DNA of 64,000 nucleotides, from assembly GCA_021405325.1 (NCBI GenBank), contig QWII01000014.1, forward strand, positions 124,001-188,000, in the 5' to 3' direction. Within the stretch, counting starts at the first letter, position 1. Every line of letters starts with the position of its first letter. The notes beneath the pieces were generated by a model that did not search any database, was not told where the DNA came from, and saw nothing but the letters and a program-made list of their open reading frames with translations. The position numbers were made by a program, and so were the translations under genes. The DNA comes from Caldilinea sp. CFX5 (lineage in GTDB: Bacteria > Chloroflexota > Anaerolineae > Caldilineales > Caldilineaceae). Of this stretch, positions 36,156-46,200 are shown piece after piece.

Positions 36156-37207
36156 GCAAACCCTCCTGGTTTGCGCGGCACAACTGGTTTATTGGGAAAA
36201 CTTAATCCACTTGGTGCCGCCGCCGGACTCAGCAGATTGTTAACGGATCGATCTGCAGGTGCAAGTGGGAATTTGGCGCCAAAAAGTAATCGCCAATATT
36301 CTGAAGCCTCCCGCTCATTCTTTGCATATAATGCTGTCCTCGCCCAGCCCAACGATTCTTCTAGTACGTTGAGAAAGAAAGCAAATTCATTAGCGGTCAT
36401 TGATGTTTTTACTGTTCGATGTGTTCGATCTCGATAGTTCCTTAAGCCAGGATCGGGCAGATCTGGCACTACCCTTGTTTGCCGGAACGAGCAGAATTCA
36501 GAGAAAGTGTTCTCTAGAAGGGCGACGATAAGTTCCGGGTATGATCCCTTTGATAAGTTGGCGTATTCGCCAGTCATAACCTCGATCCAGAACCCCTTAG
36601 GCTTGCGTTCATGCGGCGGAGTGCTAGGCTGTCGTTGCTCAAATTGATAGTTCCACCACCATTTCATCATTTTTGTCAACCGGACGAAACCATTCTCCAA
36701 ATTTGACGCATTACTCAAGCCATTTGAATAGTTAATGTGACCTAATGGATGACTTGGAATCCACATCTGTTTTTCCCGGTCAGGCACCCACAATGGGTCA
36801 TCAGGCCCACCCTGGTAGATTGCTGGTATTACGTCGAGGGTGAGTTTAGAACTAGGTATATTGGGTAGTGGACGATCAATTCGGATAGATCTTCGCTGAT
36901 CGGAAAGATTTGGTTCTTCGTATAAATTCGCCAAAGAAGCCTTAAGATCATTGAGAACAGTGACTGGAGCGTGTTTGGTCGTGTACCTGGTGACAACGAC
37001 GAGATCTACATCTTTGATATCTCCGACTGCTGTATTCCTTCGGTACGAACCATACAAAAAAGTCGTTATGTGTTTGCTGGCAAAGGATTTGTGGTTCTGC
37101 AAATGTTCTCTAACTGGGTCATCTGCCTTCTGTGCCTGCTTTTTGTGCTTTTCACCCGGCTCGATTTCGCTTCGGAAGCGATCAAAATAACCAGTCATCT
37201 GTTGCAT
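36152..37207 (-). CDS. CD-NTase, signal synthase of type II CBASS
   Basis: The 351-residue protein is a cGAS/DncV-like nucleotidyltransferase. It has the GS motif LYGSYRRNTAV (Gly53-Ser54), catalytic Asp66 and Asp68 in IKDVDLVVV, and a third Asp125 in KLTLDVIPAI. It should make a cyclic oligonucleotide on phage infection; the SAVED effector points to a cyclic trinucleotide, which is inference. The C-terminus ends in small residues (KPGGFA) after a flexible Pro-rich tail, as expected of a Cap2 substrate joined through its C-terminus. ATG 37207 has AAGGAGAGAG upstream. The clade was not determined. Confidence 0.9.
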   Translation of the reverse strand: MQQMTGYFDRFRSEIEPGEKHKKQAQKADDPVREHLQNHKSFASKHITTFLYGSYRRNTAVGDIKDVDLVVVTRYTTKHAPVTVLNDLKASLANLYEEPNLSDQRRSIRIDRPLPNIPSSKLTLDVIPAIYQGGPDDPLWVPDREKQMWIPSHPLGHINYSNGLSNASNLENGFVRLTKMMKWWWNYQFEQRQPSTPPHERKPKGFWIEVMTGEYANLSKGSYPELIVALLENTFSEFCSFRQTRVVPDLPDPGLRNYRDRTHRTVKTSMTANEFAFFLNVLEESLGWARTALYAKNEREASEYWRLLFGAKFPLAPADRSVNNLLSPAAAPSGLSFPNKPVVPRKPGGFA

Positions 37208-37270
37208 CCACTCTCTCCTTACTAAACAAAGGACGATGAAAACTTTTGCTTTCGATTACGTTGGTGTGCA

Positions 37271-37300
37271 ATTATACCTCAAAAGAACAGATGTTCACAA
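37271..37300 (-). promoter_or_regulatory. predicted promoter of the CBASS operon
   Basis: On the minus strand, TTGTGA (37300-37295) and a consensus -10 TATAAT (37276-37271) are 18 bases apart. Transcription would start about 55 bases before the CD-NTase ATG. No transcription factor gene accompanies the operon, so expression is probably basal. Confidence 0.65.
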
Positions 37301-37439
37301 CTATTAGGATCTTCTATACGCTCGTCCCTTTAATGTCGCAAATCTTTTGTTGTGCGACATGATTGCTATGCTCACCTATTTCAGGTGGATACTTCAATTG
37401 GATTAAAGTAAAACGATGATTATCTTAAGATAAATTTTT

Positions 37440-38171
37440 CTACATTGCTGAAGAGGAATTTGTCAAACGGACCACTTCTTGATCAAGACCTTCACGGGAC
37501 ACGATAAAATGATTGGACTTATGCAGCACAACTGCACCCTGGTTACTTACGTCAAAGGGAAAAAGTTCGTTTGTTCGCAGTAGGTCTACCATCAACTGAT
37601 GTTGCTTATTGTGCGTAAGCAATACAGCCTCCATCAACCATTCGGTAAGGCTAGGGTTGAGTACCTCATGCACAGTTGTGAGGCTGTACCGTCCCCCCTT
37701 GCTAGAGATAACACCCCATGTTGCAATACTTTGGATAATCCTACCCACAGCCCGCCCAGCGGTGTTTGCGTTGCTATACTGTTCGAGTACACGGCTAATG
37801 ATCTCTTGGCTACGGAAATCACCTTGTAGTCGTATAAGCCTTCCCATCAGTTGGGTAGTCGCACGGAAAAGCGCAAAGTTTGCAACCGCCATCCCCCAGT
37901 GCAATACAAACCGTTCCTCAAGCGTTACTTGCTGTGCCAGCTCGATTCCTTTCTGGCGTAGTTGTTGCGTCCGGGGGTAAGGAACCAACCATAAATTTGA
38001 CAAGACATTATAGGTCTTGCGTATAGCATCTGGGCCAGTTATTTGTGATGACAACCAGCTTCGCAGTACTTCTGGTGGTTGGCCTAGTAACGCCAAGTCC
38101 AGCGCATAATTCATCCATTCCAACGTAACAAATCGGTCGAACCCAACCGTAGGCAACACTCTTGCTGACAC
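37440..38171 (-). CDS. 243-residue helical/winged-helix-like protein of the defence module
   Basis: I do not recognise this family with certainty. The protein is helical, with LEERFVLHWGMAVANFALFRATTQLMGRL in the middle and a winged-helix-like stretch VLEQYSNANTAGRAVGRIIQS to WGVISSKGGRYSLT near residues 130-170. Size and fold hints recall BrxA (DUF1819) of BREX, but I could not confirm the key residues. The start is GTG 38171 with GAGAGGG eight bases before. It begins 51 bases after the DUF1998 helicase stop and is the last gene of that operon. Confidence 0.6.
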   Translation of the reverse strand: MSARVLPTVGFDRFVTLEWMNYALDLALLGQPPEVLRSWLSSQITGPDAIRKTYNVLSNLWLVPYPRTQQLRQKGIELAQQVTLEERFVLHWGMAVANFALFRATTQLMGRLIRLQGDFRSQEIISRVLEQYSNANTAGRAVGRIIQSIATWGVISSKGGRYSLTTVHEVLNPSLTEWLMEAVLLTHNKQHQLMVDLLRTNELFPFDVSNQGAVVLHKSNHFIVSREGLDQEVVRLTNSSSAM

Positions 38172-38221
38172 GAACGCATCCCTCTCATTGGCCTGTGCAT
38201 AGGCTTTGACAATGGCTTAGT

Positions 38222-41200
38222 CTATGCCAGTATCTGTTTCAGCAGATCGATGGCAATATTGCGTTGCAGTTTATCATGGATGAACTGGTTTTGATAGTTA
38301 CGCAAACAGTTGTAGCAACTGGTGTCTAAACCACACTCACAATGCGCTACGCGTGCCAATGCAGCGGTGAAAGTTTGCCTCAGATTGGCGAAAATTCGTT
38401 TGACATGGCCGGCCCCACCGGGCACATCATCAAACAGAATGAACGACGGCGGTTGCCCTGCCTGTTGATAGTAGAATGTGCCATGAATGTCAGCGCGCTG
38501 AATGCCCAATGCATCGCTAGCGCCATCTAGAATCGCATATAGCAACGAATAGACTGCTCCTTCAGTAAGCAGAGGAATGGAAACCTTAATCTCCAGTACA
38601 TCGGTCATAAAATGGTAGCCCAAGTGCCGCACGGTAAGTGTTCCGCCACAATCATGTCCGGTAAGTGGATTGGTATGAACTGGACTCTTCTTAGAATTTT
38701 GGGGTTGCAGCGCTACTGTTTCAGCATACCCACATGAAGAGCAAATGGAGAACCCAGAACCCATTCCTGAATTCACCATTGCCATCCAACCAAAGCGGGA
38801 ATAACGCTTCCAAACCCTGAGGCGTGAACCAGCAAATGCTGAGTCAAGTTCCATATGGGGCCTTGCTTCTTCGCCTTCCCAAGCACTCCCTGTTTGCGGC
38901 AGCCGATAGTGGGCAAAGTAAACACGACCCGCATAGAGTCGTTGGGGCGGAGCATCACCCGGTGTTTTAGTTTCTTTGGCTGCTACAAAGCCTTGTTCAG
39001 GAACAATGTATTCGGTCTTTTTAACGGAGCGACCACTGGCGAGCGGTTCGCCGCATTCGCAGAAGGCGCCGATACCGCTAAATCCAAAGTTTAGCCGATT
39101 ACACTTGCGGCACACCGCATATTCGATGGGTTTCCAGTGACCATCGCGTAACCTGCGCAACCCTGCACTTTTCCAAATGCGTTTAGCAGCGACAACCTCA
39201 CTACCGGGGGCAAACTCCGAGATGGCAATGCGCAGGTCGCGCTCAAGTGACACTTGTTTGGCTTCGTCAACCGTTTCCAAGTGATCGGTCTTTAGCTCGA
39301 CTACGTCCGTGGGAAAGCCATACTTGGGCAGTACGTTGCGACTGCCAAGAAAGCCTAACAAATCACGGACACGAATCTGGTTTTGTACTTTTTGATAAAA
39401 TTCAGCTTGTCGATATTTTTTCTGTTCAGCAGCGTTCTTCTCCAAATCTGCGAATCTTTCCGTTTCTTCGCGCACTTCGACTGCCGCCCGATCCATGACC
39501 CCTGTACCCTGCGTATTGGTTAGATAATCAACCCACCCCCAATTGGCAAACGTTAACTCCCGACGCAGGCTAGGCTCTTCCATACTTGTTGGTAGTACAC
39601 GCTCAAGCGCACGCTCCAACTCAATTGGTCGTTGTTCCAAGTAATCGGACAAAAGTTGCGGACCAGGCATCCGATCACTGGGGACAAAGAACTGACCAAC
39701 ATTTTGATAGGTGACATTCTTGCGTTCTTTTGCCCATCGGAAGAACGCCGCCATCACGACCGAATGCAAATGGCGGCGGACAATTTTTTCATTCGACAGC
39801 ACGACCATTGGTGGCCGAATTTTGCCGGCTACCATCTTCTCCGGGTGATCATAAAAAGTGAGATCGTGAGAACGGCGCTGTGCAAAGGTAAGTACAAACG
39901 CAGCCGAATCGGTCCGTCGACCAGCACGACCGGCGCGTTGTACATAATTTGCTGTGCTGGGTGGCACATTGCGCAAGACCACAGCCTGTAAGTCACCGAC
40001 ATCAACACCCAATTCAAATGTGGTCGAACAACTGAGTACGTTGACCTCGCCGGCGACAAAACGATTTTGAATTTCTGCCGCTTTCTTGGGTACCCACTGG
40101 GCCGTATGTTCCTCTGCACGTAGCGGGATTGGCTGATGGGTTGGGTTCGCGTAAATGTCCCGGTATAGGTTGGTGTGCAGTACTTCCCTATGTAAACTTA
40201 GTGGTTGAAGCTGTCCAGTACACCCATACACAGGGCATACGTTGCCCAGGTTGACCGCAGTGATATTTTGGCAGCGGCTACAAATATGCCAGCCATCGGA
40301 TGCTTCCGCTGTAGCTGGGACTAATTCCCACATGCGATGGTCTAGACGATGAAGAACACCCTCGCGTTGTACGGTTTCGGTGGTGACGTAACCGCGCCAT
40401 GGACTTGACACACGCATAATATATTCCCATAATTCGTGTAAACCGTTGCGTGCCAAGCCCTCGGTCTCGGTATGTTCTATTCCCTGCTTCGCTAGCCACT
40501 GACGGAGCAATTCAAGCCGAGCATTACTATACCCACTTTGTGGCATCCAGCCCAAAATTCCGTATCCAGCTTTTGCTGATCCACGGTCTTTACGTATATA
40601 GAAAGCCCTTTGCCGTGGCGCAAAAGCTTCATCCTTTAGCAAATCAACCCGTTCTGAAAGTAGATAGGAGTGAACACCCTGCCAACGCAAGGTATTCATG
40701 AGCAGATGAATGAGGGCAAGTACATCACTCGGTGTCATGTTCCAGGGCGGCGCCAGCAAACTCGGCAATGGCGCCCAATGGCGTGGCTCTGTTGGGCGAA
40801 ATTTGAGCAGCCCTACCCCTTCCAAGCTGATACGACGGTCGAGGGGCGAGAATTCTTGCATTAACCAGATCGCCGCCAGCCGTTCCCGTTCGTCATTACC
40901 TTGTTTATCCGTAAAGAGACCCGCACGTTCCGCTTGGGTAATCAGGCGTGGCAGCAGATCTTGCAGTCGTAGATGCCCACGACTGCTATCAGGCGTGTCC
41001 TGGAGGGTTAACATAATCAGGCGGCGGCGCAAAGTGCGTTGGTGTGCGCGTTCCAGATAGGAGGCAAAGAAGGCAGCATTTTGGCGACTGTCGGTGAAGT
41101 TCAACATCTTCCGCCCTTCGCCTGGGAATTCACGACTTTTTTCGTCGCGTGCCGGCGGCACGTGCTGGTAAAGCGCGTCAGCAAGTACACTGACTGGTGC

Positions 41201-43210
41201 GTCTTGCCCTGTCAGAAACCGATAGACTACACCGCCGCTGGCATGGGTGGAACAACTTGTGCAACGGCGGAGCGTTTTTGAGCGCTCAGTAATGATGCGG
41301 TTGATGACCACAAGATTGGCCTGACAAGAACATTGCTTGCGTTCCCGTTCGCCATAGACAGCGCCGCAAATGGGACAAAGACGCATTGCCTCTAATTTTG
41401 GTGATAATGCAATTTCACCCATCTCCGCTTCAGAAGTAACCGCTATGTCCTCATCCCAGTCCGTGGCTTGAGGTTCTAAAACAAAATAAGTCAGGTTCTT
41501 GGCGACCTCTCCATCGTATAGCACACTGTTTTGAATCAAATAATCCTGGTTTTGTAGTATTGATGAAGCACCTTCCTCTTCTAGATATTGGCCAGCAATC
41601 AAGTCACCGATCAGATACGCTGTGCCACAGCGCGTACAATTGGCTAACTCGAAGACACGGCTGCGACAGGTTGGGCAGAACTTATGGCGCTTCAAAAATA
41701 GGCGCGGTGCTGGTTCTTCCCCTGGTCGGATGTGCGCTTGTGTGTTCAGACAGACGAAGGCACCTTCTAGTGCGCGGGCAAAGACGTGGTAGCGAGCCGG
41801 CAGCAATGGGGCATCTTTCGCATGTTCACGCGCTAGGATTGCGGCTGAGATTAGATGTACGAGGCATTCCTGGTCGCCGCCAAACACAGCGTTTGCTAGA
41901 CTTTCAATATTGGCTGGGTTTTCTTCTAATTTCTGCCGCAACTCATGCAGGCGACTATCGCCACGCAAAAGCGTATACAAGAAGAGTGGAACAGCGAGCG
42001 CTGGATGTTGGCTGGCTGCCTGTTGTGCTTCATGCCACACCGTCGCAGGAGCTGGCGCCGATGCTTTGTCGTCCATGATCTTTTGCAACAGCGCTTTTTG
42101 TTGAGATGGCTCAGTCGCTTGTCGCCAGTCGTCCGCCCATTGGCTTAATTTCTGATAAAATTCCTGCGTCCCAGCACCCCAGGCGGCGCCCAGCGCTGCT
42201 ACCGGAATACGTTCGGCTTCCACTACGTCTTGGTGTTGCGAATCTTGTTCATCCCACGCAAAGGGCAGATGAAATAGATCCTGTGCGAACTTCACAACGG
42301 TCGGAAAATCCTCTGGTCCACCGCCTAGGGTGGCGCTCGTGCCAATCGCTTGCAAGCGTTGGGGTTGTCCGCCTGTCACCCGATCTTGGAGCCGTCGTAG
42401 CAGCATGGCAATCTCGGTGGCGTTGGCGCCATTGTAAACATGGGTTTCGTCCAAAACAATGAACCGCCAAGAACGCGCCATCTCACCATCAAACAAGGGA
42501 GAGTCGTCAGGGCGCAGGAGCAAATACTCTAACATCGCATAGTTGGTCAACAGGAGGTGCGGAGGCTGTTCTTGCATCTCCTGGCGACTCTTCAACTCAT
42601 TGCAAAGGTCTGGTTCGTTTGGATAATTTTGTCGAAATTCTCTAATGGCGTCCGCCGGTTTACCCTCTGTCTCCCCTACGTATCGACCAAAGGTGATCGC
42701 TGGATAGTTCGCTAGGATTCGACGTAGACGCTTCATTTGATCATTTGCCAGCGCGTTCATGGGATAGAGCAATAAAGCGCGCACACCCGGCTGCTGTAGC
42801 GTACCCCGCACTTCCTCCTGTAAAAGATGATGTAAGATCGGGATGAGAAAGGTTTCTGTTTTACCGCTACCGGTGCCGGTAGCGACAATAAGGTTGCGAC
42901 CACTGACTACCTTGCGGATTGCTCGCTCTTGATGTAAATGGAGTGATCGATCATAGGGTAGCTCACCATTACAAAGGCGTGCAAAAGCCGGAGCAAGCAC
43001 CCCCTCTTGGACCAGCTTTTCTATACTCGCTCCGGGTTTAAAGGGCGGCGATCCTTCAACCAATGGCCCTTTGACCAACATGCCAGGCTTTTCCAGGGCG
43101 TTAGCAAACTCGCGCCGCAGATCCGTGTCTTGAAACGGTTTAATGGTTTTCAAATAACGAATGTATGCCTGTTGAATATGGCTGGTCGTTGCCAGTGGAT
43201 GCAGTGTCAT
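38222..43210 (-). CDS. giant DEAD/DEAH helicase with C-terminal DUF1998 (YprA/DruE/DrmA-like)
   Basis: The 1662-residue protein has an SF2 helicase core: LIVATGTGSGKTE (motif I, near 110), DETH in RFIVLDETHVYNG (near 253), GTSATLGGG (motif III), and FELGVDVGDLQAVVLR with QRAGRAGRR (motifs V and VI, near 1080). Several Cys pairs form zinc ribbons (CPTCRSRV, CTRCGTAY, CPICGAVY, CRKCNRLN). The C-terminal 180 residues are DUF1998 with HCECGLDTSCYNCLRNYQN. Related large helicases are central parts of DISARM and Druantia. It would unwind or translocate on DNA; the phage-specific trigger is unknown. ATG 43210 has AAAAGGAG. All motifs are intact. Confidence 0.88.
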   Translation of the reverse strand: MTLHPLATTSHIQQAYIRYLKTIKPFQDTDLRREFANALEKPGMLVKGPLVEGSPPFKPGASIEKLVQEGVLAPAFARLCNGELPYDRSLHLHQERAIRKVVSGRNLIVATGTGSGKTETFLIPILHHLLQEEVRGTLQQPGVRALLLYPMNALANDQMKRLRRILANYPAITFGRYVGETEGKPADAIREFRQNYPNEPDLCNELKSRQEMQEQPPHLLLTNYAMLEYLLLRPDDSPLFDGEMARSWRFIVLDETHVYNGANATEIAMLLRRLQDRVTGGQPQRLQAIGTSATLGGGPEDFPTVVKFAQDLFHLPFAWDEQDSQHQDVVEAERIPVAALGAAWGAGTQEFYQKLSQWADDWRQATEPSQQKALLQKIMDDKASAPAPATVWHEAQQAASQHPALAVPLFLYTLLRGDSRLHELRQKLEENPANIESLANAVFGGDQECLVHLISAAILAREHAKDAPLLPARYHVFARALEGAFVCLNTQAHIRPGEEPAPRLFLKRHKFCPTCRSRVFELANCTRCGTAYLIGDLIAGQYLEEEGASSILQNQDYLIQNSVLYDGEVAKNLTYFVLEPQATDWDEDIAVTSEAEMGEIALSPKLEAMRLCPICGAVYGERERKQCSCQANLVVINRIITERSKTLRRCTSCSTHASGGVVYRFLTGQDAPVSVLADALYQHVPPARDEKSREFPGEGRKMLNFTDSRQNAAFFASYLERAHQRTLRRRLIMLTLQDTPDSSRGHLRLQDLLPRLITQAERAGLFTDKQGNDERERLAAIWLMQEFSPLDRRISLEGVGLLKFRPTEPRHWAPLPSLLAPPWNMTPSDVLALIHLLMNTLRWQGVHSYLLSERVDLLKDEAFAPRQRAFYIRKDRGSAKAGYGILGWMPQSGYSNARLELLRQWLAKQGIEHTETEGLARNGLHELWEYIMRVSSPWRGYVTTETVQREGVLHRLDHRMWELVPATAEASDGWHICSRCQNITAVNLGNVCPVYGCTGQLQPLSLHREVLHTNLYRDIYANPTHQPIPLRAEEHTAQWVPKKAAEIQNRFVAGEVNVLSCSTTFELGVDVGDLQAVVLRNVPPSTANYVQRAGRAGRRTDSAAFVLTFAQRRSHDLTFYDHPEKMVAGKIRPPMVVLSNEKIVRRHLHSVVMAAFFRWAKERKNVTYQNVGQFFVPSDRMPGPQLLSDYLEQRPIELERALERVLPTSMEEPSLRRELTFANWGWVDYLTNTQGTGVMDRAAVEVREETERFADLEKNAAEQKKYRQAEFYQKVQNQIRVRDLLGFLGSRNVLPKYGFPTDVVELKTDHLETVDEAKQVSLERDLRIAISEFAPGSEVVAAKRIWKSAGLRRLRDGHWKPIEYAVCRKCNRLNFGFSGIGAFCECGEPLASGRSVKKTEYIVPEQGFVAAKETKTPGDAPPQRLYAGRVYFAHYRLPQTGSAWEGEEARPHMELDSAFAGSRLRVWKRYSRFGWMAMVNSGMGSGFSICSSCGYAETVALQPQNSKKSPVHTNPLTGHDCGGTLTVRHLGYHFMTDVLEIKVSIPLLTEGAVYSLLYAILDGASDALGIQRADIHGTFYYQQAGQPPSFILFDDVPGGAGHVKRIFANLRQTFTAALARVAHCECGLDTSCYNCLRNYQNQFIHDKLQRNIAIDLLKQILA

Positions 43211-43250
43211 GCAAAACTCCTTTTATCATATGCTGATGAGCATCAGCGAT

Positions 43251-46200
43251 CTAGGCAAAGACATTTTTCGGTGGTTGTGCCGAATATTCAGGCTGCCGTT
43301 GGTAGCGCCAACTTCCTGATTGGGAACGAAAGGCGGGGCCTATGCCCAGGTGAGCAGCCCTGTTATGATCATAAAGCACCTGTTCTTGATTTTGTGAAGC
43401 AAAGCCGGTACAGCCTTCTTTGGTGCAGACATAAACCTGAGCAACTCTGGGAAATGTAATGGTTCCCTTTGCCAGATCAATAAAAATATATTCCGGCTGG
43501 TGGCCAGGGCGCAGAATAACTTCCAAGATAGGGGTTTGATGCTGAAGGGCGAAGTGTGGCGCCTCCTGCCCGTCGCGGTGAATCTTCTGAATCCGTCCCC
43601 AACCCGCCTCGGTATGAACCCAAAAACCAACCTTTACAAACAAGGAGGGGGCTATCTGCATGAGCAAGGCATCAATGAGCCGATCCCGGACTGGACTTTG
43701 CGGCTGACAAGCGAGCGTCTGTAGACCGAAATTGGCATCCGCTGATAGGAGTGTGACGACATCGCGTTCCCTGTAGGCGCCAGCCAGCACCTGTTCAAGT
43801 AAAAATTGTACTGCTTCTGGCCGGTTCCGTTTGACCAGCACGCGCAGGGCATGGCTGACTAAATCTGGCCGCTGCGTGTAACGTAACACAAGTAGCGCAC
43901 TTTCTGGTTTGATAAGCGTAATTTTTGTAAAATATTCCAGGTAAGCCTGATGCAACTTCTCTGGCGTGTTATTACTCAAAATAGATGTCAAGTGTTCCGG
44001 AGCGTACATACGCAAACGTACTGCTTTGCTCATATCGGTATCGCGCACACAAAGCCAATGATAAAACGCTAGAATGTGCTGCGGAACGCTACCATGCAAG
44101 TGGCTGCACAGCCACTGAATCTCAGTATTGCGTTGCCCCAGGTCATTCAACGTCTCGAAGATACAGGCGCACTCGAAGTGAATATCAAACAAGGCATTCT
44201 GCGATGCCTTCGCAAGCTCTTTCAACGCCATGAGGCGGGAAAGGGGGTCTACATCGCGGAGTAGAATCCGTTCAGTGGGAGGGGGCGTTGGTGGCTGTAA
44301 TGGTTCCCAAGCGGGCGCAGTGCGCAATGCAATATGATACCAACCGTGTGGTAATGTCTCTGGCAAGGTAAATACGCCGCTGCCCGGCGCATTAGTTAAG
44401 TCACTGGTTTCTGGGTTATCTGGAATGATAAATTCAAGTGGCTCAAGCCAGGGCTGCCAGGTAGACCAGAAACAGACACGGCGATTACGTAAGTAGTGTT
44501 GTGCTTCCCAATGGAGGCGCACCTGCCCTGCCGCAGTCCACTCCAGAAGAGCAACTTCAATTGTTAATTGACGATTGAGGTATAGCAATGGCAGGTAGAC
44601 ATCATCCACCGCCAGCGCCACCATAAAGATCGCACAGTCTTGATGATGCCGTAGTGTGTCAGCAAATTCGTGTAAGGGTAAATGGATGCGTTGTTGTCCG
44701 GAATGAACAGCAAGCGTTGTCGTTTCCTGTAGCGGTTGTGTGGTGTCGGCAACATTGATGAGTACCAAACGACAAAGCGGCCACTGCTCAGTTGCCAATT
44801 CCAGCACTAAGCGAGCTACTACGCTCTGTAAAAGAGCATCAACAGGACACTGAATCGGCGTCGTACTCCACTCCGTGTCGCCGGCGTCCAATCGCAGCAT
44901 CCAGCGTAGACGAGCAACAGCAAGGTGGACAGCGACCCGGATTGGTTCGTTACCCGACCGTGCGGCCTCTAAAAAAATCGGCGCTTCAGTTGCTTCTGGC
45001 GCTACAGTGATTTGATAGTGACCCGATGCTGGCCCTGGTGCAACTGTGATCCCCTCGACACCGGGCTGTACGGTAACGCGATGGGCCGCCCCTACATACA
45101 CAGCTAGCTCAACTGGTTGCGCACCGGCTGGGCCAGGTAGATAATAGGGCTTCCAGCCAGCTACTTCCAGGTTCGGCCAAATGCGAAAACGCAACTCTGT
45201 ATGCTGCCGGTGTGACCCATCCACGGTGATCGTGTAAGCCCCCACCGGCTCCGTACCCAACAAAGCCACAATCGGTAGCCTGATGCCGTCTTGATCGGTG
45301 ACAAGGTGCTGTTGCCAGGTTGTCAATGGCCGTGGTTCTGCGTTTAACAGGGTAGGCGACGCAGCCCAACGTGATATGATGGTGATAGACCACGTCTCTA
45401 ACTCCTTTGTTCCAGAGGAACTTGGCAGACGGGGCAGCCAGAGCCAGGGCGGTTCCCCCACGTAAAAGGGCGTTTCATCAGTTATACGGATAATTCTACA
45501 TTGGTTGCCACCTTCGAACCGGGGAGCTTGCGTTCGTCCACGCACAGCGATAGGTGACCATCGTTTGCTCTGGTTGGGCTGATAGAGAGTCAGGGAGTCG
45601 GCTTTGGAAAGATCCCATGCGGCGATCTGCCACCCTGACCAGTCACCTAAAAGCTCTGGAAAGACCTGCACGCGACGCTCGACGCCGTGTACCTGGATTT
45701 GAACATCACGTGGATATAGCAGCCAGAGGAGATCACCGGGCAACGCTTCCCCCCAACGTACAGCCTGACCGTTTGGCGGGCGAAAGGCCAATAGGGGTGG
45801 TTCCTCGTTGGGAATGAGGTTCAGGATCCATCGTCCAAGCTGTTCAGCCGTTGCCTTTTCCTCTTCTGGTGGCTCCACCCACAATTCTACCCGTATATTG
45901 GCCGGCGCCGTGTCTAACGGGAGAATCCGCCCATCTGTCACCTGGTCATAGCCGATACGCCGTACCCGTACTCTTTCAATGAGTGGCTGTTGATGATCCC
46001 CTGCTTCTATAACCGTGATTGTCCAGTAGTGCTGCCATGCTGCCCGATCACCGGCGACTGGTTCAGCAGGTAGTTCTAGTCGGTATAATTCAGTAGCAGA
46101 GTAAGGATCCAACAACAGACGCGGGGCGCGCAGGCGCAACTGTCCTTTGGTCTCAGTTTGGTTCTCCATGAAGATGCGAAACGCCCGCACCACATAGACC

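Noticed and set aside
37420..37433. TTATCTTAAGATAA palindrome after the last gene of the defence module
   Set aside because: It is a perfect 14-base palindrome, but the following T run is on the plus strand, the wrong one for the gene upstream, and arms are too short and AT-only for a terminator.
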